Shown here: piece by piece, positions 1 to 12,600 of the stretch
How the letters are laid out: every line of letters starts with the position of its first letter
Numbering within the stretch: position 1 is the first letter of the stretch
Assembly (NCBI GenBank): GCA_934045905.1
Contig: OW203771.1
Location: 24,436,069 to 24,500,068, forward strand
Length of the DNA stretch: 64,000 bases
Source of the DNA: Leuctra nigra
Taxonomy: Eukaryota; Arthropoda; Insecta; Plecoptera; Leuctridae
Direction of reading: 5' to 3'
Made by a program: the position numbers and the translations under genes
Notes under the pieces: generated by a model
Told to the model about the DNA's origin: nothing
Seen by the model: only the letters and a program-made list of their open reading frames with translations
The model's database searches: none

Positions 1-308
1 TCTGTTAACAAAGCTCAAGATTGAACCTGCAAGTAGGGGCTGGACGACCAGTCGCACTACGTTATATCCGCTACAACTTAGCGTGGTTACAATCTACATT
101 TAAACACTACTCACGCGGCGATGTGAAGTCGACGACGGTCAGCCAGAGAAAGAGAATGAGCTCAGGTCGCCGATCCGCGAACTCGACTATCATTGACCAT
201 TGCGCATGACATCTTTTCTGCTCTAGGCGACCCTCCAAATATGGGTACAAATGCCGGCTAATGGTAACGACTTGACGTTGGCGCCAGCGCCGAATTCAAA
301 CCGTTACA
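1..308 (-). mobile_element. LTR fragment cut by the window edge
   Basis: These bases match, almost base for base, the last ~308 bp of the two LTRs at 49477-50519 and 51678-52738, and end at the same terminal TTACA. The following sequence differs from that beside either other copy, so the element boundary is at 308. Strand is taken from the complete element, whose integrase remnant lies on the - strand. Whether it is a solo LTR or one end of an element extending left cannot be told. Confidence 0.85.
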
Positions 309-720
309 ATAGGGCGGCCCATACTAGAGCGGGTTCATCTTTGCCTGTCCTCGACCATAGTTGATATTTCAATTTTGAGGGTCATCACTCATCAATGAAA
401 ATACTACAAAAGTAAAGCAAGCGAGTGTCATTGATTATTTGGGATCTGGTTTTATATATAAAAAATATATTTTTATGGAGAGAGTTGTCAAGCTATCACG
501 ATTGGGCCTTGTGAATGGGTCTTCAAAATGTATGGAAAGCGAACTGCTGCGCAAGTGACGTCATTAATAATTATGTTTGTTATTTACAGTTTATTCCATT
601 TCAAAAGGGGAATGGACGTTCCAAGAAGTTTGCAATTCTCCCACAGATGGCATGGTTTGCAATACCACTACCATACAAATTTAGAAAAATTTACTGAGAG
701 TCTAGGAGCCGTTGCAGTTA

Positions 721-897
721 CTATTTGTCGTTTCTTTGGTTGACGCTCCATGTGTTGATTGTGGTTTTGGCCGAATCGACCTCCGACACCTGAGGATGGT
801 GGAACAATCTCCGCCGAAACGTCGTGGACAACGGCCCTTTTTAGGGCCAAAACCACAATCAAAACATGGAGCGTCAACCGAAAAAAACGACAAATAG
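721..897. mobile_element. Palindromic MITE-like element
   Basis: Inverted arms of ~50 bp begin CTATTTGTCGTTT and contain GACGCTCCATG and GTGGTTTTGGCC; the mirror copy ends at 897. The ~70-bp loop is GC-richer than its surroundings. No target-site duplication could be fixed, so the class is open. Confidence 0.65.
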
Positions 898-1921
898 ATA
901 CAAATTTTGCTTTGGTGATAATCAATCACGTGTTGAAACGACCACTAGATCTTTAAATCAGTCATAAAATATAATATAATGTATCGCTAGTTGCCATAAA
1001 ATCGTCTATTTAATAGCCAGGCTAAAAAAATGCATGTAAAAAGTAATTTAAATCTGTTGTAATATGTTAGTACTTTCTCAGCTAAGTTGGCAGACACGTT
1101 TTTTCTCTTGTCTTCTCTGAATTTGTTTCCCACCTCCAACCAACCAACCAATAGCGTGGTAGATCCCATTCCCGTTTTGAAGTGGAATAAACTGTAATAA
1201 GTGAGTGAAAGTTGTGCAATCTCTTTTCTCTTGAGCGGCTTTACTAATAAAATGTTCACCCATATTGTATTCAAAATTATTGTACAGTCTTTGATGCCCA
1301 GCGCAACTATCTGCACAATACCAAAAAGACGTACGTAATAATGCATGTAGACGTGCGAATTGAACCCGCCGTTCACTATAAGAACACTGTGTATTATGAC
1401 CCAGCTTTACAGATGGAAACCAAATAGTGTCCAGCTTACAGTGTAATTATCGCAATTAATTAATTATAACACACGATTCCGGTAACACAGCATTGTCATG
1501 CAACGGCGCGTAACAGAGTTGCCAAATGTGTTACTGCATTGATGAGTATGATGTAGGTTTAGTATTTAACTATGAAAAGATATGAAAACGCATGCAATAT
1601 GGAGTGACTGGCACACATGTACCGTGAATGCAATTTAATAGCTGCGTATAAATTGCATAGTCGTGTATAAAATTGATTGCAAATATAATATAATCCCCCC
1701 CCCCCTCCAAAAAAAAGAAATGTATAGTAAATATATAAGTGAATATTGATATTAATATAGATGTATTAAATTGAGCTAAATACCTGTACAACCTAAGTGT
1801 TAAGATTCGATAGACTCTCTTCCAAATGTTAACTTTTACCATATTAGGGTTTGGTATGTTTATTTATTGCACATCTATTTCACTCAAATCAATAACTACG
1901 TTTTAAAATATAAGGTAGGTA

Positions 1922-2132
1922 CACTCCCCCAAATAATAAACGGTACTCGAAAGAAAATGAATTGACTGATTAAGGTTTGATGGCATCATCCCATGAAGTC
2001 AGTGCTAACGCATTATCTAACTCTTTTAGGTGAGCTCTGATTTCATTGATAAAATCAAGGATTGATTGTCAAGGAACCGGCTAAGCAGCCAATACGTTTT
2101 GTACCAAGTACCGTTTATTATTTGGGGGAGTG
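1922..2132. mobile_element. Mariner-like MITE with TA duplication
   Basis: The terminal repeats CACTCCCCCAAATAATAAAC and its inverse are flanked by TA on both sides (1920-1921, 2133-2134), as for Tc1/mariner insertions. The interior resembles the interiors of copies near 42506 and 47824 (shared phrases such as GGTGAGCTCTGAT), so these form one family. Confidence 0.7.
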
Positions 2133-2271
2133 TACCTACATGAAAGATGTCTGGCCAAAAAGCCCAAATAATCACGTACTGTTTTGTAATAATATTAACA
2201 TTGCGTATGCACTACGAATGTACTAACTGGAAATTCGCTGAATTTAATTAAAATCGGCATTGCCAGACTAC

Positions 2272-2402
2272 ACACAGTCATATTGTGACACTACTACACA
2301 CTGTCATATTGTGACACTACTACACACAGTCAAGTGACACTACTACACACAGTCAAGTGACACTACTACACACTGTCATATTGTGACACTACTACACGCA
2401 GT
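2272..2402. repeat. Minisatellite, 20/26-bp unit
   Basis: Tandem copies of CACTACTACACACAGTCA alternate with and without the spacer TATTGTGA, giving a two-length-class array of about six units. No coding potential. Confidence 0.85.
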
Positions 2403-4820
2403 GGTATTTGGCGCCTGAACTTATAGTACCTATACGAAGCTGCCAAGTACCGCGCTACACCAATATGCGAGTTACATTGTAATCCTCGTGTATATTGTTA
2501 CCACCACTACAGATAAAACAATTGGGTCTTCAGAGTTTAAATTAGGCTGAATCATTGAATCAATTGTCCCCACTTTTGCAAGCATTTTATTAAACATTTT
2601 GACCGGAAATGAATTTTGCCATTTCAGCAAACAAATAGTTTTTAGGCCGATCAAACGTTGTTCGAGAGTTTTCTAATTTGGCAAAATTAAAGACAAAATG
2701 TTGGTAAACAGAACACTTCAATAAAATAATCAAAGCATATTTACGTTATCCAACCAATTTTATGTAACGAATAATTATAATAATGTTAAATGTGTGATTG
2801 AGAAATATTGCAGCTTCTTTCAGTTAAATGAAGTGAGTAAATGAACTATGTTATTTTATAGTTAGATATAGATATTACATAATATTGCAGCGTGTTAGTT
2901 AGTTGAAGTTTATTGCCATTTAAATAAACAATGGAATTTGATAAGAATTGAATATTTGAGGTGGTAAAATATCATAAGTACAGGTAACTATGACAACTGT
3001 AAAATAACATCACGCTCATTACAAGTATTGCCAATATTTTGCTGATCTCACGATACGTCATATTATATTATTAAACAAATTGCATGCACTAGACCTATTA
3101 TCATGCCATGTAGAATATTCAAGAGGAGAGATGGTGTTCATATTGATAAAAACAACTTGTGTAAAAATTCGCGTAAGTTTTTATTATGTGATTTAAAAAG
3201 GTCTAAATATAGATTTCTGTGTATAAAACGGCACATTTTTATTTTGGTGAAAAAACTTATTTTTGGTAACAATACCTGGCCTTCTATTCCGTGATAAAAA
3301 CTTGCCTAAAAACTCGCCTAAAGAGTGACTTAGTCTCAGCTCCGCCCATTTTTCTCTTGTTGGCATATAAATTATAAAATGGCATATCTATATAATATGT
3401 TCATTATTATTTATAATGTATTATAAAGTGAATATACACATTACAATGTGTATATCATGAAGTTTAATAATAATTTATAATGTATATTATCTTATCATAA
3501 TATTTAATTAGTGAAATGGCATTTTCACTTAAATGATTAATTTAAATTTCATATCATTTTTAGATAAAACAATTATTGTTATTGGAACAGTATTTTGAAT
3601 TTTCATTTAAGGGTCACAACGAAAAACTTTTATCTAGTGGAGCGGTCTCTCCACCCAGCCAAGTCGTACTATACACTCACAGTCACTCAACATACCGTAA
3701 ATGCCTAATAAACTGAGGAGCAGACCAAACACTTTTACTGTAAGCAACAACATGGCATTTTCGGCCTACTGGATCTTAAAATTGGAAAATCTCACATTGT
3801 TGTGAAATGTCTTAATTTCGAGCTATGGCCCACCCCACCCCATATACCAAATTTGGGAACAACAGGTTTTGCCATTTGCGAGCTAGAGGGCCATGAAAAC
3901 AGTGAAATTATACCCCTTCTTAAAGCTATCTGATGATGATGATGATGATGATGATTCAGATATCAGGAAACATTTTTGACAGGGCCACAGCCTAAACGGC
4001 TGAACCGATCGACCTGAAACTTTTACCACATATGCACTTTTGGCGTCTGATGATACCTTGCCTCTTGTGATTTTTTGTGCCGCCATTTTTAAACCGGAAG
4101 TGACATCATAACTCAAAAACGTCTGGACCGATTAGAACGAAATTAGCGCCATTCGATTTAGATGGTCATCTATATGAAGTTTCAATAAAAAAAATATTAT
4201 TTTCTTATTTTCTAAACCGGAAGTGACGTCATAAATACGCAATATTTAACTTATTTCAACAAATTATACTTAAAATACATACATAATTAACTTACATTGT
4301 AACATAGACAATACAATTTATATATTCAAGGAAGCAGTGTTCTCGGCCGCCATTCCTGAAACCGGAAGTGACGTCATATATCTAAAACGCCTGTACCGAT
4401 TGCAACTGAACTAGCTCCTGCGTATTCATTCTGCTATTTATTTGAAAAATCAATTGTGAAAAATGAATAAATAAATTAATGGTACCGGAAATGGCGGCAG
4501 GAACCACTAAATGAAACCGGAAGTGACGTCATATATTACAAACGGCATGACCGATTTTACGGAAATATAGGGATTAGGAATTCAGATGGTCGTTCATGAA
4601 GGTATCAACTAGATACAACTAGATTGTTTTCTTATTACCTATACCGGAATTCGGCCGCTATTTCAAAACCGGAAGTGACGTCATGTATCGAAAACGGCTG
4701 GATCGATTATAACGAAACTTAAGCTATTCTTCTTGGATAATCATTTTCATCTTATACCAAACGCAACTTTTCATAGTAACCAAATCGGTTGAGGCGTATT
4801 TTTTTAAAGTAATTAGTCCC

Positions 4821-6406
4821 GGGGAAGCTGAATAATGTCGACTGGAATAATGTCGACTCACTCGTGTGACAGGGTCTTTTCATGAAGTGGAAGAATGTCG
4901 ACTCAAAAGTCGCTCTTATTCCAGTATCGTGAAAACACAGTCCTCGATTGGAAGAACGTCGACTCTCAGTCGACATTATTCCACTGGAATAATCTCGACT
5001 ACAAGTCGACGTTCTTCCATTGGAATAATGTCGACTCCACTGACGTCACTGACGTATTCCACTGACGTCACACTTGATTTGGCGCCATTTTTAAACGTGT
5101 ATACGGTTCTCACAATTTAGTCTGAGCTTATTCTAACGCTGGACTTGTTTCAATGCAAAGCAATATTTCATGTAAAATAAATAATCGGGACGGAAATATT
5201 GGAGGTAAAAAAGGTCAAGTGGGATAGAATCACTGATATACAGTTAAGCAAATTTCGTGATTTACATGCTTAGTCACGTGATATCACTTGAATTTCCTTG
5301 ACGTCGCACTGTTCTGCACCGTGGTTAAGTGCGACGGATGAATGATTATAATGATGATTGGATTGGGAGATGATGGTGAAGAGTAGGTAAGGATGGAAGG
5401 TGGGAAGGAGGCGGTCGTGGCCTGTTAGTAGATTACCTCACAGCATTTGCCTGTTTAGACGGTTTGCCTGTTTAGACGGACGTTTATTTGCCTTTCAATA
5501 GACGGTTCTCTATTAATTGCAAATACATCCATATTGAATTGAAATAGGTTCCACTCAATCAATATAAAAGTATTTGTTTTTGTTTTTCATTGAAACTTGA
5601 GAATTTGTATTTGTAATATTTTGTTTATTTTTGTTTTGTCTGCTACCTAGAGCAATGCAAGTTACACCGTTTCACCAATCGAGCTAAATTGTGCACACGT
5701 GTTCGGACCACCTTTTTTGTTTGCAGACCCCATTTTCTTTTTAAGAATCCGTTTATTGGTTAAAATTAAAATAATAAAAAAAAAATCCTTCTCTAATTGG
5801 AAGATAAACTAAAATGGTCAGATCAAGTTCAAATTTTGTATGGGCAAAATTTGCTACCATTTTCTATTATTTTACCTATTTTCATCCCACACTTTTTAAA
5901 ACTTTTTGACTCATAAAAGGAAGAAAATGTATCTTCCTCATTATACAAGTGATTCTGTCCCACTTGACCTTTTTTACATCCAATATTTCCGTCCCGATTA
6001 TTTTTTTTACATGAAATATTGCTTTGCATTCAAACAAATCCAGCGTTAGAGGGAACCGTAAACACGTTAAAAATGGCGCCAAATCAAGTGTGACGTCAGT
6101 GGAATACATCAGTGACGTCAGTGGAGTCGACATTATTCCAATGGAAGAACGTCGACTTGTAGTCGAGATTATTCCAGTGGAATAATGTCGACTGAGAGTC
6201 GACGTTCTTCCAATCGAGGACTGTGTTTTCACGATACTGGAATAAGAGCGACTTTTGAGTCGACATTCTTCCACTTTATCAAAATTTATTTAAAGTTCCA
6301 AATCTGGAAGTATGTCGACTTTTAGTCGACATTATTTCACTTCATGAAAAGACCCTGTCACACGAGTGAGTCGACATTATTCCAGTCGACATTATTCAGG
6401 CGTCCC
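4821..6406. mobile_element. Foldback element built of GTCGAC hairpins, 8-bp TSD
   Basis: Interrupts copy A; the intact counterpart at about 29590 shows the empty site. The target TTAGTCCC is duplicated at 4813-4820 and 6407-6414. The long inverted arms (about 4821-5170 and 6030-6406) end with GGG...CTGAATAATGTCGAC and carry serial short palindromes of the form GTCGACTnnnAGTCGAC framed by GGAATAAT/ATTATTCC. The loop contains older repeat fragments, including a SINE piece at 5302-5432. An 8-bp TSD is compatible with hAT-like or P-like transposition, but the ends match nothing I recognise. Confidence 0.8.
5302..5432 (-). mobile_element. SINE fragment (minus orientation) inside the foldback loop
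   Basis: The reverse complement matches the 3' body of the tRNA-derived SINE at 36168-36454, including CCACGACCGCCTCCTTCCCA and CTACTCTTCACCATCATCTC. It lacks the tRNA-like head. Confidence 0.7.
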
Positions 6407-7528
6407 TTAGTCCCTGCTCGGACATGTGCTACAAGCTGTATGAATAATCTAACAAAAGAAGTGATATCCCAGAAAAAACACTCCGTGTAAAAAAGGCAGC
6501 CAAGTCTCTTTACTTTAAAAAAATTCAACACCGAAAAGGAGTGATATCAAAAAAGGAGCCAAGTCAATGACATTTCCAAATATTTAATCGTATTTTTGAA
6601 ATAAAAGAATAAACACCGAGAAATACTTTACAAAAGGACTTGGCGCATCGTTTTTTTAAAGACATTTTTCTATTCATAAGCATTAGTCATTTATATACAA
6701 CAGTCATTAAGAATTTTTAGAATAATAGGGAAACATCCTTCAATTACATATTATACATACCTACTGTAAAATATTTTCTATTTGAATATATACGCGATGA
6801 AACTTGTTGTCTATGTTTTCTATAAATACACAATAGTTATCTTCGTAATATTGTTTCGTGGTCAACATAATTAAGTCTCATGCGTTATACCTTCTCATCA
6901 TGAAATACATTTCAATTAATCCACATTTTATAACAATACATTTCACAAAGTACACAGTCACATTGTATTTCTATTAAAAAAAATATCTTTATACTTTAAA
7001 AATATATAATAGTGTTCCATAGATAGTTAGTAATTATTTGACAACGTTTCATGAATTCCTTCAGTTAAGATCAAATTATGAAAAGATACCCTTCTAATAT
7101 CACCATATTAACAGTACTGCAAGAATATGTATGAGCCCACTTCCAATTGTTATTTAATTCTTCCATCCTTATATTACTTATCTATTACAGCATGAAATCT
7201 TTCTTCTCGCCATTGACAAAACTATAAAATAGCCATTACTAAAAGTAGCTTGATTCATAGATTCTTAATCTAATAGAAAGAGAAAATGTACCTACTTGTA
7301 AATTTCTTTCCACTTTTAGGATAGAATTATGTCTTTAAAAAAACGATGCGCCAAGTCCTTTTGTAAAGTATTTCTCGGTGTTTATTCTTTTATTTCAAAA
7401 ATACGATTAAATATTTGGAAATGTCATTGACTTGGCTCCTTTTTTGATATCACTCCTTTTCGGTGTTGAATTTTTTTAAAGTAAAGAGACTTGGCTGCCT
7501 TTTTTACACGGAGTGTTTTTTCTGGGAT

Positions 7529-8903
7529 TTTAGTTTCCCACGAACGCATTTCCATATTCATTATTTCTTGCTAAAATATTACTATATGAAGATAAAATAA
7601 CTGTAAAGAAAGATAAACACAATCTTGAATGTTTCTTGTTTTAATTAGGCTGTGCAAAGCGTGTTTACAAGGAATCTCCTTTACGGTTCCAACATAGGTT
7701 TCAATAACAAATAGAATAAACCAAAGTTCACTGCCGTTGCTACACTTTGCATGGTGCTGAAGTGCAGGCCTCTAAAAGATGCAGGACAATTATCTGCATT
7801 TGGAGAAAAAACACATTGTACACTTTAAAAATAATAAAAAATATCACTGTAAAATAAAACAATGAGACAAACGAAAAACATACCTACAAAATTATTTTAT
7901 TGAAGATCAAAAATAATAAAAAAAATTGGAAAATTCCAATGAAAAATCATGTACCTAATGCTTAATACTGAGATTTTTAATTTAAAATGCAAAATTTAAG
8001 TTCAAATATTTTACTAGTACTTTTACTAGTATTAGTGAATATTTTTTTTATTGATAAATTAATTTAATTTAAAATTTAAGTTCAAATATTTTACTAGTAC
8101 TTTTACTAGTATTAGTGCATATTTATTTTTGATAAATTAATTTAAATAAATTTTAATATTTTGTGAATATTGAAATACGGTAATTCAAAAATAATTTTAT
8201 GATTAAAATATATTTAAAAAAATCTAAAAACTCATTTAGTGGATAACAACTTTTGATTCCAGGGTAATATAGTTAATGTTGTTTTACACAACCACGCAGC
8301 TTTATTAATTTTCATGAGTCTTTTTTAATTAATATGTTGATTTGGCCCCTTTATTTCAATGCTAGATGCATATTTTTTTCTAAGAAAAGATACTTGTCTG
8401 TTCATTATACACTGAGCATTTTTATGAGGAAAATGCAGAAATAATACCAAATCAAGGTTTGAAATCGAGGAATTGTTACAATAATATTGTGAAACGGAAG
8501 AATCCTAAATCCTACATTTTCCTAAATTGCATCATTTGAAATGCGTAAAATAAATATCAATTATAAATCGAGGGAATGTCCTGATTAGCTCTACTGGGTA
8601 TGGTCTTCTTAAGTCTTCATGATTGTTTATGACTTCCGACTACTTCTGATAATAATGTGTACTAGATATTTTGTTTATCTCTGACGAAGGAAGTGTCCAG
8701 TGACATTGAGAAACAGTGTTTTTGAATAACGAAAAGTAGCGTGGAATCTCATTTTACAAACAACGAGAGTTCGCAACCAGTTGTCAACAAATCACCGTGG
8801 TGCGCTGTTGACGCAAGCAACAATCGCGGTTGAGATTCATTTATTCATTCTCTCATTTTAGTTAGGTACTATTTAGTTTCTTATTGTTTACAATTAATTA
8901 AAG
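7529..8903. promoter_or_regulatory. Upstream region of ClC-a; 5' UTR and promoter expected here
   Basis: Sequence after repeat copy A up to the channel start codon. The bases just upstream of the ATG read as ordinary leader. About 7529-7790 is paralogous to 47033-47290, and about 7991-8150 is a two-copy direct repeat. No confident TATA box or initiator could be assigned. Confidence 0.35.
7991..8150. repeat. Two-copy tandem duplication, 80-bp period
   Basis: AAAATTTAAGTTCAAATATT followed by TTACTAGTACTTTTACTAGT occurs at 7991 and again at 8071 with minor differences. Confidence 0.85.
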
Positions 8904-8960
8904 ATGGCAGAAGGAGGAAGGCTACCGGAACAAACCCAATTGGGTTATCAACATACTTTG
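8904..8960 (+). CDS. ClC-a: ClC-a exon 1 (residues 1-19)
   Basis: Encodes [19 protein letters not shown] and stops at a strong donor, GTAAGT. Phase 0 out. The next exon begins [10 protein letters not shown], which continues the conserved N-terminus of this channel family. Confidence 0.85.
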
Positions 8961-9639
8961 GTAAGTAAATAAAGACAATACTTGACATCTTGTAAGTAGA
9001 CAATTTCACCGGCGTTTTTTGAAGTTTGTTTTGAATGAATATGAATAGAGTTGACGCCAATAGGAAATATCACTGGATTATTTTTAACTTCACTCAAGCT
9101 CAACCATGAGCTCTAGGGTAAACATCCAGTGGTGGATCGGGTTTTCAATGAAATTCATAGAAAATGCAGTATTGGTTTATATATGAAGCATACAATTTTA
9201 TTTGTCTTGTATTGGGTATGAACAATATAAAAAATATAGCATAAATTTATTAGTTGACAGCAGACTTATAAAAAAATTATTGCCTTGTGCTAATTTGATC
9301 CACCACTGGGATGAGACCCGGTTGTGCGTCAGTTATCTAGTGGAGCGGTCGCTCCACCCAGCCAAGTCGTACCGTACACTCACACTCACTCAACATACCG
9401 TAAATGCATAATAAACTGAGGAGCAGACCAACCACTTTTATTGTAAGCAACAACATGGCATTTTCGGCCTACTGGATCTTAAAATTGGAAAATCTCACAT
9501 TGTTGCGATATATCTTAATTTCGAGCTATGGCCCACCCCACTACATATACCAAATTAGGGCACAATATGTTAAGCCGTTTGCGAGCTAGAGGGCCGTGAA
9601 AAACGTGAAATTACACCCCTTTTAAAACCTATCTTGATC

Positions 9640-9670
<31 letters not shown>

Positions 9671-12600
9671 ATCAGGAAACACCGCAATCACCGCCACAGC
9701 CTGAACGGCTGATCCGATCGATCTGAAATTTTCACCACGTGTGCACTTTTGGCGTCTGAGGTGCCTTTTTATAAAACCAACAGGAAGCCGCCATTTTGAA
9801 ACCGGAAGTGACGTCATATCTCGAAAACGGCTAGACCGTTAGGAATTAAACCAGCGCCAAATGATTCAGACGGTCATCTTTATGGAATATCAATAGTTAA
9901 AGTAGAGATGTACTATTACCGAAACCGGAAATGACGTCATGAAAATGAAGAACTAGATTTTAATGACCTCTTACTACAATAACTACATATTCAGAAGGCT
10001 TATAATGATACATAACATTTATAGAAATAAATTCTAGGTGGCAGTAATTTCAGTCGCCATTTTGAAAACCGGAAGTGATACCATATCTCGAAAATTGCTA
10101 GACTGATTGGAACGAAGCTTTCGCAATTCTTCATGGAATATCACTTTAAGCTTAGGTATATTGAGCACCAAACACAATTTTTCGTATAAACCAATTCGGA
10201 AATGGCGTATTTTTTTAAAGTAATTCATCATTGTTGCTCCGATGTGTGTTACAAGTGGTGTAAATAAACTAAAAAAATAAGTGATATCCCCATAAAAAAA
10301 CACTCCGTGTAAAAATACCAGCCAAGTCTCTTCAACTATAAAAAAATAGTAGAAATCTAAAAGTTCAGCACTGAAAAGTAGTGATATCAAAAAATTAGCC
10401 AAGTCAAAACTTAATTTTAAAAACCAAAATATACTTGGCGCATCGTTTTAAAGGGCATTATAGGTATATTGTATATATTTAGGTACATTTGATTTTTGGC
10501 ATATGCTTCTTTATTATTTATATACACGATGCGCCAAGTATATTTTGGTTTTTAAAATTAAGTTTTGACTTGGCTCATTTTTTGATATCACTACTTTTCA
10601 GTGCTGAACTTTTAGATTTCTACTATTTTTTTTTAGTTGAAGAGACTTGGCTGGTATTTTTACACGGAGTGTTTTTTTATGGGGATTGGAATTTACTGGA
10701 ACTGAAGTTTGTTATTGCCCCATCAATTAGAAAGGAATTTATGAAGGACGCATTTTAATATCAGTCGTATTATGATATGTATTAATAATTTACATAATAA
10801 ATACATAATAAATAATTTTAATTAATTGAAAACACAACTTAAAAAATTAAAAATAAAGCTTGGCGCATTGAATTTGCACCGACCATGTAGACATCTTTCA
10901 TCTTCTTCCAATATTCTGTCTTTCTTCGGCTCCTTTATCTTCATCTTCTTCCTTATGTTGCTTCTTTTTGACACAATGCGCCCAGCTTTATTTTTATTTA
11001 TTTTTAATTTACATTTTAAATTTATTTTTTAAAGTTCAATTAATTAAAAACATTTATTTTGTTTTTAAAAACATTTTGAATAATTTGTATTTATCGATTT
11101 TAATTTTTATAATTTTGTTTAGAATTCAATAATGGTTCACATTGATTTTTTTCTTAGAATTTGGGCACAACGTTACGTTTTTAGTGTTGTGCTTGGCGGC
11201 AGTAACTGGGCGAAATGATTTCACGAATTTTAAGTGCAAAAATGTTTCAACAATATATTATTGCTTGGTCCTTCTTTTATATCTCAATCCTTTTAGGCGG
11301 AAAAGTGCTTGGCAGTTTATTTGCAAGTTTTTGTTTTTGTACATAGATTTAACTCAAAAAGAAAGAAACTTGCTTGCTCCGCGCGTAAATGATCCAAAAC
11401 TGGGAGCAAATGAGTATCTCTAAATTATAAATAAATATCATAATAAGACTGATATTAACGTGCGCCCTTCACAAATGTAAAATACAAATATGTATTTTTA
11501 TGTTAAAAAAAAAATACCCTGCACATCGTTAATAAGTAAATACGTATAGATTTTTTATTATTATTATTTATCTAGTGGAGCGGTCGCTCCACCCAGCCAA
11601 GTCGTACTGTACACTAACACTCGCTCAACATACCGTTACTGCCTAATAAACTGAGGAGCAGACCAAACACTTTTACTGTAAGCAACAACATGGCATTTTC
11701 GGCCTACTGGATCTCAAAATTGGGAAATCTTACATTGTTGCGAAATATCCTAATTTCGAGCTATGGCCCACCTGACACTATATACCAAATGTGGGAACAA
11801 AAGGTTATGCCATTTGTGGGCTAGAGGGCCGTGAAAACCGTGAAATTACACCACTTTCTGATTCTGATTCTGATGATTCAGATATCAGGAAACACCGCTA
11901 TCACCGCCACAGCCTAAACGGCTGAGCCGATCGATCTGAAATTTTTATCACATGTGCACTTTTGGCGTCTGAGGTGCCTTTTTATAAAACCAACCGGTAG
12001 TCGCCATTTTAAAACCGGAAGAACGTAATATCTCTAAAACAGCTGGACCGAACGGAATGAAACTAGCACCAAATGATTCAGACGGTCATTTTTATGAAAT
12101 ATCAATCGTTGAAGTAGAAATGTACTATTACCGATACCGGAAATGAAGTCATCAAAATGAAAAATCTGACATTAAACACCTCTTACTGCAATAACTACAT
12201 ATTCAGTAGGCTTATAATGATACATAACATTTATATAAATACATTCTGGGTGGCAGTGATTTCAGCCACCATTTTGTTAACCGGAAGTGATGCCATATCT
12301 CGAAAACGGCTGGACCAATTTGAACAAAGCTTTTGCTTTTCTTCATGTAGTATCATTTTTAGCATAAGTTAGTACCAAACGCAACTTTTATTTGTAACTA
12401 TATTGGAAATGGCTTATTTTTTTAAAGGAATTAGTCATTGTTGCTCCAATATGTTTTACAAGTTGTGTAAATAAACTAAAAAAAATAGTGATATCCCCTT
12501 TAAAAAACAGCCAAGTCTCTTCAACTTTAAAAAAATAGAAGAAATCTAAAAATTCTGCACTGGAAAGAAGTGATATCAAAAAATGGGTTAAGTCAAAACT

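Larger units (their letters stand above)
309..3631. other. Intergenic, no supported gene
   Basis: Apart from the palindromic MITE, the mariner-like MITE and the minisatellite listed separately, this is AT-rich sequence with short, unconvincing open frames. About 3400-3631 is paralogous to about 46800-47030. Confidence 0.6.
3632..7528 (-). mobile_element. Hairpin-headed composite repeat, copy A (HINE-like)
   Basis: Starts ATCTAGTGGAGCG with a hairpin head (imperfect in this copy), then a body with a (GAT)n microsatellite near 3935 and five CCGGAAGTGACGTCAT-like motifs. It ends with ~200-bp inverted arms (about 6466-6655 and 7335-7528) around a ~680-bp AT-rich loop. Read on the - strand it has subterminal CAGCCAAGTC/GACTTGGCTG repeats and a 3' hairpin next to CTAG, which resembles Helentron-derived non-autonomous elements. 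That class is inferred. A separate 1586-bp element is nested at 4821-6406. Copy E at 28435 is the same element without that insertion. Confidence 0.75.

Noticed and set aside
987..1376. 129-codon - strand frame
   Set aside because: No recognisable motif, low-complexity composition and no splice or neighbour support.
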